A stretch of DNA of 64,000 nt from Pseudaminobacter soli (ex Zhang et al. 2022) (GTDB lineage: Bacteria; Pseudomonadota; Alphaproteobacteria; Rhizobiales; Rhizobiaceae). This document shows, one piece after another, positions 1 to 9,500 of the stretch. The notes beneath the pieces are model-generated. The model did not search any database. It worked only from the letters and a program-made list of their open reading frames with translations, and was not told the DNA's origin. Both the position numbers and the translations under genes were made by a program. The stretch spans positions 124,001-188,000 of the forward strand of contig NZ_JABVCF010000010.1 in the NCBI RefSeq assembly GCF_014595955.1. The letters are read 5' to 3'. Position 1 is the first letter of the stretch; each line of letters opens with the position of its first letter.

Positions 1-75
1 GGCCGCATCAGTCCGGCGCTCTCCATTGCATTACGAGCCATTGACTCATCCATAAACCTGTGTTTATCATAAACC

Positions 76-387
76 ATGGCTTATGATAAGGCATTTGCCG
101 CGCTCTCGGACCCGACGCGGCGCAAGGTGTTCGAACTGGTGAGCGCGCGGCCGCGATCGGTTGCCCGTATCGCCGGTGAACTGCCGATATCGCAGCCGGC
201 CGTTTCACATCATCTGAAGGTTCTGCGGGAGGCAGGCCTGGTGATCGCCGAGCCGAAGGGCGCCAGCAACATCTATCGCATCGACCCGCAGGGGCTCGCC
301 GCCATCCGGACCTGGCTCGACCGGACGTGGGAGGCCGCGCTCGACGCATTCCAGGCAGAGTTCAGCATCGAGAAGGAGGAGAAATGA
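76..387 (+). CDS. ArsR-family winged-helix transcriptional regulator
   Basis: A 103-residue protein of the usual ArsR/SmtB length. The recognition helix region (about residues 35-57) reads PISQPAVSHHLKVLREAGLV, and the N-terminus carries the typical AFAALSDPTRRKVFELV segment. No CxC/ELCVCD-type metal-binding motif is visible, so it belongs with the metal-independent ArsR proteins commonly paired with SRPBCC genes. Its stop codon overlaps the next start (ATGA), so it is translationally coupled to the SRPBCC gene at 384-860. Inferred role: local repressor of this two-gene operon. The family call is firm; the inducer is unknown. Confidence 0.9.
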   Translation: MAYDKAFAALSDPTRRKVFELVSARPRSVARIAGELPISQPAVSHHLKVLREAGLVIAEPKGASNIYRIDPQGLAAIRTWLDRTWEAALDAFQAEFSIEKEEK

Positions 388-860
388 CGATCTCAATCAG
401 ACCCGCACCTGTCCGAAGGTCGGTGACGGTGCCCGCCCCGCAGGAGCGAGCATTCGACGTGTTCACGGCCCAGATGGGCAAGTGGTGGCCCGCCTCGCAT
501 TCCATTGGCTCGACCTCGCAGAAAGCCGTCCGAATGGAACCGCGCTCCGGCGGACGCTGGTATGAGGTCGGCGAGGACGGAAAGGAATGCGACTGGGGCG
601 AGGTGCTGGAATGGAACCGCCCGCGCCGTCTTGTGCTCGCGTGGCGGATCACTGCGGATTGGCGGTTCGATCCAGAGTTGCTGACCGAGGTCGAGGTGCT
701 GTTCACGCCAATCGAGGAAAGCCGCACGCGCGTCGATCTCGAGCATCGGCTGCTCGAAAACTATGGCGACCGCGCCGAGGCCGCGCGAAACACCCTCGAT
801 TCCGAAGGCGGCTGGCCGCTTCTGGTCGACCTCTATGCCAAGACCGTCGCTGCGGGCTGA
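384..860 (+). CDS. SRPBCC (AHSA1-like) domain protein
   Basis: A 158-residue single-domain START/SRPBCC protein. Family hallmarks visible are VTVPAPQERAFDVFTAQMGKWW near the N-terminus, the RSGGRWYEVGEDG turn around residues 55-67, and the C-terminal GWPLLVDLYAKT helix. The start at 384 was chosen over an upstream in-frame ATG at 327 because 384 forms an ATGA overlap with the ArsR gene and is preceded by AGGAGGAG. Members bind small hydrophobic ligands, or resemble the Hsp90 co-chaperone Aha1 C-domain; the ligand here is unknown. Confidence 0.87.
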   Translation: MTISIRPAPVRRSVTVPAPQERAFDVFTAQMGKWWPASHSIGSTSQKAVRMEPRSGGRWYEVGEDGKECDWGEVLEWNRPRRLVLAWRITADWRFDPELLTEVEVLFTPIEESRTRVDLEHRLLENYGDRAEAARNTLDSEGGWPLLVDLYAKTVAAG

Positions 861-869
861 ACGCTTCAA

Positions 870-1568
870 TCAGGTCCAGGCTTCGGCGATCGGCTTCACC
901 AATGCTCCCAGGCGTTCCGCGATCCAGCGATGGCGGGCAGGCGATTTCGGCAGGAGGAAAGCATCGGCCCATTCACCGGTCACCGGGTCCTCGCCGAGAT
1001 AGGCGAGGACCGGCTGATCGGGGATGTAGCGGCTGAAGCGCTGGCTTATGTCGCGGCCATACACCCGCCAATGCCCGAATTTCTCAGGCTTGGCAAAACC
1101 CCAGTCGCGCGTCACCGGCTCGCGAATCGGATCGGGCACGGAGAGATAAACCAGCCCGTCTGGCGCCGCGATCCGCAGCAGTTCCAGGAGCGCCGCGCGG
1201 TCGTCGCCGACATGCTCCAGCACGTGCGAGCAGCCGACATAATCGTAACTCGCGTCGGGCCGATCTATCGCCTGGATGTCGATGCCGCCCGGCTCGCCAT
1301 AGACCGAAAGTTCGAAGGAGCGGAACCAGGCCGCATCGACCGTCGGGTCCGGCGAGAACTGGATCGCCGATGCGGCGGCGAAGCTCTCCGATCCCAGCCG
1401 CTCGAACATGATGCGGGAGATGCGATGGCGTTCCAGCGACCGGCAGCCGGTGCAGCGGGGCATTGCACCGTTCGGAGCGGTGCGGCCTCGCGGGCCTGGT
1501 CCGAACTCAGTGCCCCCACAGATTGGGCAGCGCGCCGTTGCGCCGCTTGCGCCGGCTTTCGAAGTCAT
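870..1568 (-). CDS. class I SAM-dependent methyltransferase with N-terminal zinc ribbon
   Basis: A 232-residue protein. The N-terminus has two Cys pairs (CPICGG near residue 15, CTGC near residue 40) forming a probable zinc ribbon. The rest is a Methyltransf_11-like fold: the acidic post-beta4 motif CSHVLEHVGDDRAALLELLR and the LVYLSVPDP strand are clear. The canonical glycine-rich SAM loop (GxGxG) is absent; its place is taken by SAIQFSPDP, a variant known in a subset of methyltransferase-like proteins. The gene converges with the SRPBCC gene, leaving only 9 bp between the two stops. Substrate unknown; SAM binding should be treated as probable rather than shown. Confidence 0.75.
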   Translation of the reverse strand: MTSKAGASGATARCPICGGTEFGPGPRGRTAPNGAMPRCTGCRSLERHRISRIMFERLGSESFAAASAIQFSPDPTVDAAWFRSFELSVYGEPGGIDIQAIDRPDASYDYVGCSHVLEHVGDDRAALLELLRIAAPDGLVYLSVPDPIREPVTRDWGFAKPEKFGHWRVYGRDISQRFSRYIPDQPVLAYLGEDPVTGEWADAFLLPKSPARHRWIAERLGALVKPIAEAWT

Positions 1569-1664
1569 TGACCCCTCCGGAAACGGTGCACTCCCACATT
1601 TCCGCAGAAAACCAAGGCTTTCCTAGGGAGGACCTCGAGCCGAGGTGCATCTCCTTGTAAAGAA

Positions 1665-2144
1665 CTAGCCCCGTTCCTTGAGCAGGCGCCCCTTCTCGCG
1701 CGCCCAGTCGCGCTGCTTCTCGGTCTCGCGCTTGTCGTGCAGCTTCTTGCCGCGGGCGACCCCGAGCAGCAGTTTCGCCCGGCCCCTATCGTTGAAGTAG
1801 ATCTTCAGCGGCACCATGGTCATGCCTTCCCGCTCGACCGCCTGCGACAGCCGCGCCATCTCGCGCTTGTTGAGCAGCAGTTTCCTGCGGCGACGCGGTT
1901 CATGGTTGAAGCGGTTGGCCTGAAGATACTCCGGCAAATAGGAGTTGATGAGCCAGATCTCGCCGCCCTCGTTGGAGGCATATGCATCCTGGATGTTGGC
2001 CTGGCCCTGGCGCAGCGACTTCACCTCGGTGCCGGTCAGCACGAGGCCAGCCTCCACCGTGTCCAGGATCTCGTAGGAGAACCGGGCCTTGCGGTTTTCG
2101 GCGACGGTCTTGTTGTTGGGATCGGCTTTCTTGACCTGGTTCAT
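1665..2144 (-). CDS. smpB: SsrA-binding protein SmpB
   Basis: A 159-residue protein that matches SmpB end to end: [20 protein letters not shown], the [10 protein letters not shown] motif, INSYLPEY, and the basic C-terminal tail [20 protein letters not shown]. SmpB binds the tRNA-like domain of tmRNA and delivers it to stalled ribosomes for trans-translation; the basic tail enters the mRNA channel. It lies downstream of dapA in the same orientation, the usual arrangement in Rhizobiales, but is separated from it by 366 bp holding two repeat elements. Start chosen at the first ATG, giving [12 protein letters not shown]. Confidence 0.97.
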   Translation of the reverse strand: MNQVKKADPNNKTVAENRKARFSYEILDTVEAGLVLTGTEVKSLRQGQANIQDAYASNEGGEIWLINSYLPEYLQANRFNHEPRRRRKLLLNKREMARLSQAVEREGMTMVPLKIYFNDRGRAKLLLGVARGKKLHDKRETEKQRDWAREKGRLLKERG

Positions 2145-2191
2145 GCTTCTCTATTTGGCGCCTAGCGTGGCTTCTCCGGTGCCTACAATAT

Positions 2192-2272
2192 GGTGCGTCC
2201 TTCGAGGCTCGCCCGTCAAACTTCGCTCCACTCACATACGCGGTGCGGGCTCGCACCTCAGGATGAGGGAGG
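2192..2272 (+). repeat. dispersed palindromic-type repeat, copy 1
   Basis: The left block (2192-2214, GGTGCGTCCTTCGAGGCTCG then CCC) and the right block (2253-2272, GCACCTCAGGATGAGGGAGG) recur exactly, in reverse order and complemented, at 2419-2500. The inner 38 bases differ. The TCCTTCGAG...CTCAGGATGAGG pattern resembles intergenic repeats common in rhizobial genomes (from memory). No coding potential seen. Confidence 0.7.
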
Positions 2273-2418
2273 CCGCTTGCCCTGCTAGGACCTTCTCCCC
2301 GCAAAAGGCAAGAAACGAGGTCGGCCGCAACGCTGGCGAACTCCCCTCCCCGCCCTTTATCGGGAGAGTAAGAATGAGGGGCGACGCCAATGACTTTCCG
2401 AGCGGCGAGAGGCACCGA

Positions 2419-2500
2419 CCTCCCTCATCCTGAGGTGCTCGCCCTCTTCGATACAGCAGAACTCGCTCCAGTCGAATGGGCGAGCCTCGAAGGACGCACC
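2419..2500 (-). repeat. dispersed palindromic-type repeat, copy 2 (inverted)
   Basis: Inverted partner of the element at 2192-2272. The 20-bp block 2419-2438 and the 23-bp block 2478-2500 are perfect reverse complements of the corresponding blocks of copy 1. The pair flanks a 146-bp spacer with no evident gene and could fold into a long cruciform or RNA hairpin between dapA and smpB. The element ends 10 bp before the dapA stop codon and so may act at the 3' end of the dapA transcript. Confidence 0.7.
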
Positions 2501-2510
2501 GGTCTCGCGC

Positions 2511-3389
2511 TCAGATCAATCCGGCATGCCTCATGGCCGCGTCAATCTTCTCGGCGGTGGATTCTTCGACCGCTGTCAGCGGCAAGCGGACGACGTTCTG
2601 AACCTTGTCGAGGCGCGACAGCGCATACTTCGCCCCGGCGACGCCCGGCTCGATGAAGATCGCCTTGTGCAGCGGCATGAGCCTGTCCTGCAGTTCCAGC
2701 GCCTCCTCCTTGTCGTTCGCCAGCGTCGCCTTCTGGAACTCGGCGCAGAGGCGCGGCGCCACATTGGACGTCACCGAGATGCAGCCGACGCCGCCATGCG
2801 CATTGAAGCCGAGCGCCGTAGCATCCTCGCCGGAGAGCTGGATGAACTCCTTGCCGCAGGTCATGCGCTGTTCGGAAACGCGCTCGATCTTGCCGGTCGC
2901 ATCCTTCACGCCAACGATGTTGGAGAAGTCATGGGCAAGCCGGCCCATCGTCTCCGGGGTCATGTCGATCACCGAGCGCGGCGGTATGTTGTAGATGATG
3001 ATCGGCAGCTTCGTGGCCTTGGCGACGGTGGCGAAGTGCAGATAGAGCCCGCGCTGCGTCGGCTTGTTGTAGTAGGGCGTGACGACAAGTACGGCGTCCG
3101 CGCCGACTTCCTCGGCGAAACGCACGAGGCCGACCGCCTCCTCGGTATTGTTCGAGCCGGCGCCGGCTACGACCGGCACGCGGCCGCGCGCTGCCTCCAC
3201 GCAGGCCCGGACCACCTGCCGGTGCTCTTGATGCGAGAGCGTCGGCGACTCACCCGTCGTGCCGACCGGGACAAGGCCGCTGCTGCCTTCCGAAATCTGC
3301 CATTCGACCAGATCGCGGAAGGCTTTCTCGTCCAGCGCCCCGTTCCTGTCGAACGGCGTCACCAGCGCGGTCAACGAGCCTCTCAGCAT
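2511..3389 (-). CDS. dapA: 4-hydroxy-tetrahydrodipicolinate synthase
   Basis: A 292-residue TIM-barrel Schiff-base aldolase of standard DapA length. It condenses pyruvate with aspartate semialdehyde in the diaminopimelate/lysine pathway. The catalytic residues align with the E. coli set: Thr44-Thr45 in VGTTGESPT, Tyr107 in TPYYNKPTQ, Tyr133 in IIYNIPPRS and the Schiff-base Lys162 in VGVKDATGK. It is divergent from the lytic transglycosylase (217 bp between starts) and upstream of smpB. N-acetylneuraminate lyase-type paralogues are the main alternative, but the TTGES motif and core-genome context favour DapA. Confidence 0.96.
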   Translation of the reverse strand: MLRGSLTALVTPFDRNGALDEKAFRDLVEWQISEGSSGLVPVGTTGESPTLSHQEHRQVVRACVEAARGRVPVVAGAGSNNTEEAVGLVRFAEEVGADAVLVVTPYYNKPTQRGLYLHFATVAKATKLPIIIYNIPPRSVIDMTPETMGRLAHDFSNIVGVKDATGKIERVSEQRMTCGKEFIQLSGEDATALGFNAHGGVGCISVTSNVAPRLCAEFQKATLANDKEEALELQDRLMPLHKAIFIEPGVAGAKYALSRLDKVQNVVRLPLTAVEESTAEKIDAAMRHAGLI

Positions 3390-3606
3390 GTAGTCGAACT
3401 CCTGCGCAGCGGTTCTGCTGCATCGATTTGAACTGCGGCGCCTTGTAGCGGAACGCCAAGCGACTCACCATAGTCTTGACATTCTTGGCGGGCAATGTGG
3501 CCCAAAAGCAGAAACCGAACGGATCGGTTTACGGGCTCTTCACCATGATCATCTAGCATACCCTCGCGCGCTCTTTTGAGCACTGCGCAAGGGACGGGGA
3601 AGCCGA

Positions 3607-5697
3607 ATGAGCATTTCGCGTTATTCGCGCCGCTCAATGCTGCTCGCCGGGCTCATAGCGCTCGCTCCGGCTGCAGACGTTGCAAGAATAGAGGTCGACG
3701 GGGACGTTACGGCCAGCATCGACATGGACACACGCCGGGTGTCGCATGCGATGGTGAGCGGGATTCCGCACTCCGGCACAGCCACAGGCAAAAGCGACCG
3801 CCTGCCGCAGACAAGCATCGCCGAGCTCAAGGCAGGGCTGGCCCTTCTGGAGAAGGGCGATGTCGTCGAGGCGCGTGCCGTTCGGGACGCCATGCCCATG
3901 TCGCTGGACCGGCGCACCCTCACTTGGGCGATCGTGCTCAAGGGCGGCGGCGATCTCTCCAGCAAGGAGATCGCCGAAGCGGTGCAGACGCTGCAGCATT
4001 GGCCGGGCGCCGAGACGTTGAGGAAGAACAACGAGCGGGCGCTCTACCGCGAGCGCCCCGCCCCCGAGGTGGTGGTTCAGGCGTTCGCCGGCAATACCCC
4101 GCAGACGATGCAGGGCGTCATCCTGTTGACGCGCGCCCATCTTGCGCTCGGCGACCGAAAGGCGGCCCAAGACGTGCTGGTGCCGTTCTGGCGGACGGAG
4201 AAGCTCGAAGCGCGCGAAGAATCGCAGATCCTGCGCGAGTTCGGCGAAGTCTTGTCGAGCGCCGATCACCGCTTCCGCATGGAGCGGATGCTCTATGCCG
4301 AGCGTGTCAACTCGGCACAGCGGGTGGCCGGATCCGCCGGAGCCAAGGCGCTGGTCGATGCCTGGGCCGCAGTGATCAGGGGCGACAAGTCTGCGAGCAA
4401 GCTGCTCGACGCCGTCCCTGAGGCGCAGCGCTCGGCCGGATGGTTCTTCGCCAAGGCCAAGTACCTGCGCAAGAGAGAGAAATACGAGGACGCCGCGGCC
4501 GTCATGGCGAAGGCGCCGCAGGACCGTACGGCAGTAGTCGACCCCGATGCCTGGTGGATCGAGCGGCGCGTCCTGTCGCGCGAACTCCTCGATCTCCGCG
4601 ACGTGAAGACCGCGTACAGAATCGCGGCGGGGCACGCGGCGGAGACCCCATCGAATGCGGCGGACGCCGAGTTCCATGCGGGCTGGTATGCCCTACGCGG
4701 ATTGAGCGATCCGAAGAAGGGTGCCGAACACTTCGCCCGCATTGCAGAGGTCGCCGAGGGTCCGATCTCGATGTCGCGGGCCTATTACTGGCTCGGCCGC
4801 GCGGCCGAAGCCGGCGGACCCGGCAGCGCCAAGGAGTATTACGAGCGGGCGGCGACCTATGGAACCGCCTTCTACGGGCAGCTCGCCGCCGCAAAGATCG
4901 GCCGTTCGGCCATCGACGTCGCCCATCCGGAACCGTCGCAGGCCGACCGCCGGAACTTCGCCGCACGCGATCCCGTCATGGCGATCAGACGCCTCGAAGC
5001 GGCCGAACGCCAGGATCTTGCCGACATCCTCTACCGCGGGCTCGCGCGCGATCTCACCAGCCCCGGAGAGATTGCGCTGCTCGCCGCCATGGCGGAGGAA
5101 CGCGGCGACCACAATCTTGCGCTGCGGATCGGCAAGATCGCCTTGAACAAAGGCATGGAGATCGGCGCGCTCTCTCACCCGGTTGGTGCAATCCCCACGG
5201 ACGCGAACATCTCAGGATCGGGCAAGGCGCTGGCCTATGCCATCGCCAGGCAGGAGAGCGAATTCAAGACCGAGGCTGTTTCGAAAGCCGGAGCTCTCGG
5301 CTTGCTGCAGTTGATGCCGAACACGGCCAAGAGCGTGGCCGAGAAGGCTGGCCTCGCCTTCTCCGCGCTTAAGCTCACTACCGACCCCGGTTACAACGCC
5401 ACGCTGGGGGCGACTTTCCTCGGCGAGCAACTCGGCAACTTCGACGGTTCCTACGTGCTCACCTTCGCCGGCTACAATGCCGGCCCGGGCCGGGCCCGCC
5501 AGTGGATGAAGCGATATGGCGATCCGCGCGGCAAGGATCTCGAGACGGTGGTCGACTGGATCGAGCGCATCCCCTTCACCGAAACACGCGGCTACGTGCA
5601 GCGGGTGATGGAGAATTACGAAGTCTACAAGATGCGCCTCACCGGCACCTTCGACATCGCCGATGATCTCGTCCAGGGACGCATAGAGCTGCAGTAG
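3607..5697 (+). CDS. soluble lytic murein transglycosylase (Slt70-like)
   Basis: A 696-residue periplasmic enzyme that cleaves peptidoglycan MurNAc-GlcNAc bonds, releasing 1,6-anhydromuropeptides. The N-terminus RYSRRSMLLAGLIALAPAA is an export signal with a Tat-like twin arginine. A long alpha-helical superhelical U-domain spans about residues 50-520. The C-terminal SLT domain carries the catalytic Glu550 in ARQESEF, then SKAGALGLLQLMP and the AGYNAGPGRARQW motif. Length agrees with the rhizobial Slt family. It is divergent from dapA, as in many Rhizobiales chromosomes. Start: ATG at 3607, just after the GACGGGGAAGCCGA stretch. Confidence 0.93.
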   Translation: MSISRYSRRSMLLAGLIALAPAADVARIEVDGDVTASIDMDTRRVSHAMVSGIPHSGTATGKSDRLPQTSIAELKAGLALLEKGDVVEARAVRDAMPMSLDRRTLTWAIVLKGGGDLSSKEIAEAVQTLQHWPGAETLRKNNERALYRERPAPEVVVQAFAGNTPQTMQGVILLTRAHLALGDRKAAQDVLVPFWRTEKLEAREESQILREFGEVLSSADHRFRMERMLYAERVNSAQRVAGSAGAKALVDAWAAVIRGDKSASKLLDAVPEAQRSAGWFFAKAKYLRKREKYEDAAAVMAKAPQDRTAVVDPDAWWIERRVLSRELLDLRDVKTAYRIAAGHAAETPSNAADAEFHAGWYALRGLSDPKKGAEHFARIAEVAEGPISMSRAYYWLGRAAEAGGPGSAKEYYERAATYGTAFYGQLAAAKIGRSAIDVAHPEPSQADRRNFAARDPVMAIRRLEAAERQDLADILYRGLARDLTSPGEIALLAAMAEERGDHNLALRIGKIALNKGMEIGALSHPVGAIPTDANISGSGKALAYAIARQESEFKTEAVSKAGALGLLQLMPNTAKSVAEKAGLAFSALKLTTDPGYNATLGATFLGEQLGNFDGSYVLTFAGYNAGPGRARQWMKRYGDPRGKDLETVVDWIERIPFTETRGYVQRVMENYEVYKMRLTGTFDIADDLVQGRIELQ

Positions 5698-5794
5698 TGG
5701 CGAAGGACGCGGGAACGAGCTAACGTCCCGGGCCCGTGAACATAGTTGAACCGGGCACGTATATAATATCGCTCGTTCCTCCTGAGGCTCCCGC

Positions 5795-6406
5795 ATGGAC
5801 CTGTCCTCGCTTCTGATCTTCGCCGGCGCGCTGGTCGTGGCGGCCGGCTCGCCGGGGCCGAGCATCGCGGCGCTGGTAGCGCGCGTGATCGCCAAGGGCA
5901 TGCGCGACGTGCTGCCGTTCCTGCTGGCGATGTGGATCGGCGAGGCGATCTGGCTGACGCTCGCCGTGTTCGGCCTGGCTTTCATCGCCCAGACCTTCCA
6001 CGTTGCCTTCCTGATCGTGAAATGGCTCGGCGTCGCCTATCTGGTCTATCTCGCCTGGAAGATGTGGACCGCGCCGGTTCATACCGAGGGCGCATCGATC
6101 CCGAAGGCGGACGCGCCACTGAAGCTCTTCTTCGCCGGGCTTGCCGTCACCCTCGGCAATCCCAAGATCATGATGTTCTATCTGGCACTGCTGCCAACCA
6201 TCATCGACCTCGCGAGCGTCAGCACGATCGGCTGGCTGGAACTGGTCGGCACGATGGCAGTGGTACTGATCCTGATCGATGTTTCCTGGGCGACTGCCGC
6301 GGCACAGGCAAGGCGGCTTCTGAAAAGCGCGAGGGCAATGCGATTCGCAAACCGTTTCAGCGCGACCACCATGGCGGGTGCGGCCGCGGCCATCGCGGCC
6401 CGCTGA
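5795..6406 (+). CDS. LysE/RhtB-family amino acid exporter
   Basis: A 203-residue inner-membrane protein with about six hydrophobic segments. LysE hallmarks are the N-terminal GSPGPSIAALVARVIAKGM motif (around residues 20-40), WLGVAYLVYLAWKMW, and the central GLAVTLGNPKIMMFYLALLP segment. The family exports basic or small neutral amino acids and homoserine lactones; the substrate here is not readable from sequence. It is monocistronic, with 176 bp to the next gene. Start ATG at 5795 follows CTCCTGAGGCTCCCGC. Confidence 0.9.
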   Translation: MDLSSLLIFAGALVVAAGSPGPSIAALVARVIAKGMRDVLPFLLAMWIGEAIWLTLAVFGLAFIAQTFHVAFLIVKWLGVAYLVYLAWKMWTAPVHTEGASIPKADAPLKLFFAGLAVTLGNPKIMMFYLALLPTIIDLASVSTIGWLELVGTMAVVLILIDVSWATAAAQARRLLKSARAMRFANRFSATTMAGAAAAIAAR

Positions 6407-6582
6407 ACTGCCTGGCTCAGCGCCATCGCGTTGTAAGAACGGCGACCGCAGCGCTGGAGCCCGGCCGATGGCAGGCAATTCCGTTGAACCTGAACGTAAC
6501 CAGCGGGCGTTATCACCATCGAATTCCGCCGGCCATCTGATACGGTCGCAGGATAAGTGCATCATTCGGAGAGGATGTTTAC

Positions 6583-9500
6583 ATGGCTTCAGCGAGATCC
6601 AGCGCAAAAGCTCGGACGAACGGCAAGACGGCCACTTCCGAGACGCGCAGAGCTCATTCGAAGCCAGTCAGCCTCGCCGACTTCCTTCTGGCGCGGGCGC
6701 CTGAGGAGGATCTCGCCTCCTATCAGCCGGAGGCCTTGTCGCGCGCCGCCGAACTCGCCGGCAACGCCGTGACGCGCCATCGCAAGGGACAGAGCATCGT
6801 CGCCGTTGACCGCGATCCGCAGGTTGTGCGGGATGGACGGCCGATGACGGTGATCACGGTCGTCAACGACAACATGCCCTTCCTCTTCGACTCAGTCCTC
6901 GGCGAGATCGGCGCCAGTGCGGACGAGCCAACACTGGTCACTCATCCTATTCTCGCTGTCCGGCATGGCCCGTCGGGGGTCGAGGAGATCATCGGCGACG
7001 GTGGCTCGGCGCGGGAGCAGGATGCCGCCCGGCTGAGCGTCATCCATGTGCACGTTCCGCAACTTTCGGCCGACGAGGCACAGAACCTGAAGGATCGGAT
7101 CGAAAGCGTTCTCGCACAGGTACGGCGCGTCGTCTCCGACTGGAAACCGATGCTGGCGAGGCTCGATCGGGCGATTTCGGAATACCGCTACTCGCCCGTG
7201 CCGCTCGACAAGGTGGCAGTCACCGAGGCGGTCGCCTTCCTCGAATGGCTGCGCGACAACAACTTCACCTTCCTTGGGATGCGTGAATTCGTCTACTCGG
7301 GCAGCGAAAAGACAGGCAGCCTGGAGCGCTCGGACAAGACGGGGCTAGGCATCCTCGCAGATCCGAACGTCCGGGTGCTGCGAACGCCCGCCAATCAGGA
7401 TGGTCAGACGACGCCGGAAATTCGCGCCTTCCTGCATGGGCCCGATCCGCTGATCGTCACCAAGGCGAACGCCAAGTCCGTCGTGCACCGCCGCGCCTAT
7501 CTCGATTACATCGGCATCAAGACCTACACGGACGACGGAGAACTTTCGGGCGAGTTGAGGATCGTCGGGCTCTTCACCTCGACCGCCTATACGAAGTCGG
7601 TGCTGAACATCCCCTATCTGCGCTCGAAGGCTAAGATCGTCCTGCGGGAATCCGGGTTCGATCCGGCCGACCATTCCGGCAAGGCGCTCACCAACGTCCT
7701 CGAAGCCTACCCGCGCGACGAGCTCTTCCAGGTGCCCGTGTCCGTGCTGCGCAAGCATGCCAATGCGATATTGGGACTCGTGGAGCGGCCGCGGATCCGG
7801 GCGCTAGTGCGCGTAGACCAATTCGACCGCTTCGTCTCGGTGCTCGTATTCGTGCCCAAGGACCGTTACGACAGCGAGGTCCGCGAGCGCATCGGCAACT
7901 ATCTCAAGTCCGCCTTCGAGGGGCGAGTCTCGGCATACTATCCCGCGTTCCCCGAGGGTGCGCTGACGCGCGTGCACTTCATCATCGGTCGTGACGGCGG
8001 CAAGACGCCGAAGGTCCAGCAGGAGACGATCGAAGCTGCGATCCGCGACATCGTACGGACCTGGGAAGACGGCTTGCGCGATGCCGCAAAGAACTCAGGC
8101 GCCGATCAGCGCGTCGTCGCATTCGCCTCGCGCTTTCCGCAAAGCTACCAGGGCTCCTTCACCGCGGCGGTGGCACTGGCGGATGCTGCCCGGATCGCCA
8201 GCCTGTCGGCCAAGGACCCATTCTCGATCGATTATTACAGGGACACCGGACAGCGGGCCGAGCAGGCCTCGTTGAAAATTTATCACTACGGCGAGCCGGT
8301 GGCCCTGTCCCGCCGCGTACCCATCCTGGAGAACATGGGGTTCCGCGTGATCAGCGAGCGGACCTTCGATATCCCGTCCAACGGCGCGCTCGTCTTCGTG
8401 CACGACATGGAACTGGAGAATGCCTTCGGCAAGGCGATCGACCTGGCCAAGGGCGCCGCGCGCCTGGAGGAGGTGTCGTACTCGATCTGGCGCGGTGAGA
8501 GCGACAATGACGGCTACAACGCGCTGGCGCAGACCGCGGGACTGTGGTCGCGCGATATCCTGGTGCTCAGAGCCTACGGCCGCTACCTTCAGCAGGCCGG
8601 GATTCCGCAAAGCCAGGACGTGATCGCCAATGTGCTGAACCGCTATCCCGAGATCGCGCATGGCCTCTACCAGCTTTTCGCCGCGATGTTCGACCCCAAG
8701 GCGGAGAATGGCGCGGTCAGCGCCAAGCATCTCGGCGCCAAGATCAGGGATGCGCTGCGCGAGGTGCCCAGCCTCGAGGACGACACCATCATCCGGCGCT
8801 TCCTGAACCTGATCGACGCAACCCTGCGCACCAATCACTTCGCCCCCGCCGACCCCGGTCGATCGTTTGCGCTCAAGCTGGATTCCAGGGTGGTCGACAA
8901 CCTCCCGGAGCCGCGGCCGTGGCGTGAGATCTTCGTCTATGGCCCGGAGGTGGAAGGCGTGCATCTGCGCTTCGGGTCGGTGGCCCGCGGCGGCCTGCGC
9001 TGGTCCGACCGGGCGCAGGACTACCGCACCGAGGTGCTCGGCCTGGTCAAGGCGCAGCAGGTGAAGAACGCGGTCATCGTTCCGGTCGGAGCGAAGGGCG
9101 GCTTCTATCCGAAACGGCAGCCGGTGGGCGGCAGCCGGGAAGCCATCTTCGAGGCGGGGCGGCAGGCTTACATCAACTTCATCACCAGCCTGCTCTCGGT
9201 CACCGATAATATCGGCGATAAGGGCGTCGTGCCGCCGGAAGGGGTCGTTCGCCGTGACGGCGACGATCCCTATTTCGTGGTGGCCGCCGACAAAGGCACC
9301 GCCACTTTCTCGGACACGGCCAATGCGATCAGCCAGGAGCACGGTTTCTGGCTGGACGACGCTTTCGCCAGCGGCGGCTCGGCCGGCTACGACCACAAGA
9401 AGATGGGCATCACCGCCAGAGGTGCCTGGGAAGCAGTGAAACGGCATTTTCGCGAGCGCAACCGGGATATCCAGAACGAGCCGTTCACGGTCGTCGGCGT

